From: CAWKGV01 sp963849305 | Lineage (GTDB): Bacteria; Pseudomonadota; Alphaproteobacteria; Acetobacterales; Acetobacteraceae | DNA length: 64,000 bases | Reading direction: 5' to 3' | Assembly (NCBI GenBank): GCA_963849305.1 | Contig: CAWKGV010000008.1 | Coordinates: 186,001-250,000 of the forward strand | In this document: one piece after another, positions 63,406 to 64,000 of the stretch | Layout of the letters: the number at the start of each line of letters is the position of its first letter | Numbering within the stretch: the stretch's first letter is position 1 | Position numbers and translations under genes: made by a program | The notes under the pieces: generated by a model | The model's input: only the letters and a program-made list of their open reading frames with translations | What the model was told of the DNA's origin: nothing | The model's database searches: none

Positions 63406-64000
63406 CTAGTTCCGCCGGGACCGCTCTCATGCGCCGGCACCGATGAGTGCCCCTTAACCCGAGCGGTCAAACCGATCACCACCGGCATTGCCAACAGCAA
63501 CAGTGGAAACGCCACCAGCATCCCGGCGATGATCGCGATCGCCAAGGGCTGCTGCATTTGGGCACCTCGGTTGTAGGCGATCGCCAGCGGAAACAGCGTG
63601 ACGATCGCCGCGATGGTGGACATGGCGATCGGTCGGAACCGGTTGAGGCTCGCCTCCTCCAGCGCCGCCCGCGTCGGCACCTCGCGGGCAAGCTCGACAT
63701 ACTCCGAGACCATGAAAATCGCCATCTCGGCGGTGATGCCGATGATCATGGTCATCCCCATGATCGCCGTGATGTTGAGCGCCACGCCGGTCAGCCAGAG
63801 CCCGATGAACACCCCGAGTGTCGAAAGCAGCGCGGTGACGATCACGATGACCGCGAGCCAGAAGCTTTCATACAGGAACAGCAACAGAACCAGCTCGACG
63901 ATCATCGCGGCGATGAACACCTCGGCCAGCCCCCGGAAGGCGATCTGCTGCTGGCGGTAGAGCCCGCCCAGGTAATACGTCACGCCGGGACTCAGCAAGC
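63402..64000 (-). CDS. RND efflux permease, C-terminal fragment cut by the window edge
   Basis: 199 residues on the minus strand, running off the end. Membrane helices with VTALLSTLGVFIGLWLTGVALNITAIMGMTMIIGITAEMAIFMVSEYVELAR and EEASLNRFRPIAMSTIAAIVTLFPLAI: the C-terminal repeat of AcrB/CzcA pumps, with G-x-x-x-E-x-A of helix 10 region and the R-P-I-x-M-T/S motif. Specificity unknown. Confidence 0.9.
   Translation of the reverse strand, partial: LLSPGVTYYLGGLYRQQQIAFRGLAEVFIAAMIVELVLLLFLYESFWLAVIVIVTALLSTLGVFIGLWLTGVALNITAIMGMTMIIGITAEMAIFMVSEYVELAREVPTRAALEEASLNRFRPIAMSTIAAIVTLFPLAIAYNRGAQMQQPLAIAIIAGMLVAFPLLLLAMPVVIGLTARVKGHSSVPAHESGPGGTS

Overview
The window looks like a high-GC alphaproteobacterial chromosome, most likely Acetobacteraceae/Rhodospirillales; the family assignment is inference. 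Pointers are the mdh-sucC-sucD operon beside zapE, the leuS-lptE-holA cluster, a regulatory PTS operon (hprK-rapZ-EIIA-HPr-EI), and LexA boxes of the alphaproteobacterial type (GTTC-N7-GTTC) in front of uvrA and ssb.

Layout. 1-2.2 kb: end of an APC permease, pncC/cinA, an O-antigen ligase. 2.3-4.0 kb: Phd/PIN toxin-antitoxin pair with an overlapping HNH gene. 4.1-9.7 kb (minus): sucD, sucC, mdh, an unusual potassium channel, zapE. 9.8-11.9 kb: 2OG-Fe(II) oxygenase and manC. 12-16.5 kb (minus): holA, lptE, leuS. 17-21 kb (minus): PTS operon. 21-24.6 kb: threonine dehydratase, crotonase, HicAB, two small ABM/NIPSNAP proteins. 24.6-30 kb: uvrA, thioredoxin + CcdA, ssb, and an MNT/HEPN remnant. 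30-36.5 kb: comM cut in two by a ~5 kb integrative element with a large serine recombinase. 36.7-43.9 kb: DsbA-like, DedA, a second Phd/PIN pair, parE, a fatty-acid hydroxylase, an SRAP protein. 44-52 kb: an accessory region built on repeated copies of the 3' half of a tRNA-CAT gene. It carries a cyclase/ATPase regulator, a trypsin-like protease, a resolvase and a second copy of the HUH Rep-like gene found in the comM element. 52-64 kb: mnmA, ferredoxin, two cysteine desulfurases, cysE, a hydrolase, tyrS, HAD, FAH-like hydratase, two MaoC proteins, a phosphatase, a class-C serine hydrolase and an RND pump fragment.

Two things stand out. First, the comM island and the tRNA island share a gene pair (a small basic protein and a 176-aa HUH/YxxK Rep-like protein) plus a conserved block of about 64 bp. 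They look like members of one compact element family with different integration sites. Second, nine single-base frameshifts in conserved chromosomal genes are all +1 (four in leuS; one each in manC, hprK, crotonase, ferredoxin and the cyclase/ATPase). That points to systematic insertion errors in the sequence rather than gene decay. I therefore list those genes as CDS with a warning. Changes in the mobile regions are mixed in sign and more likely real decay.
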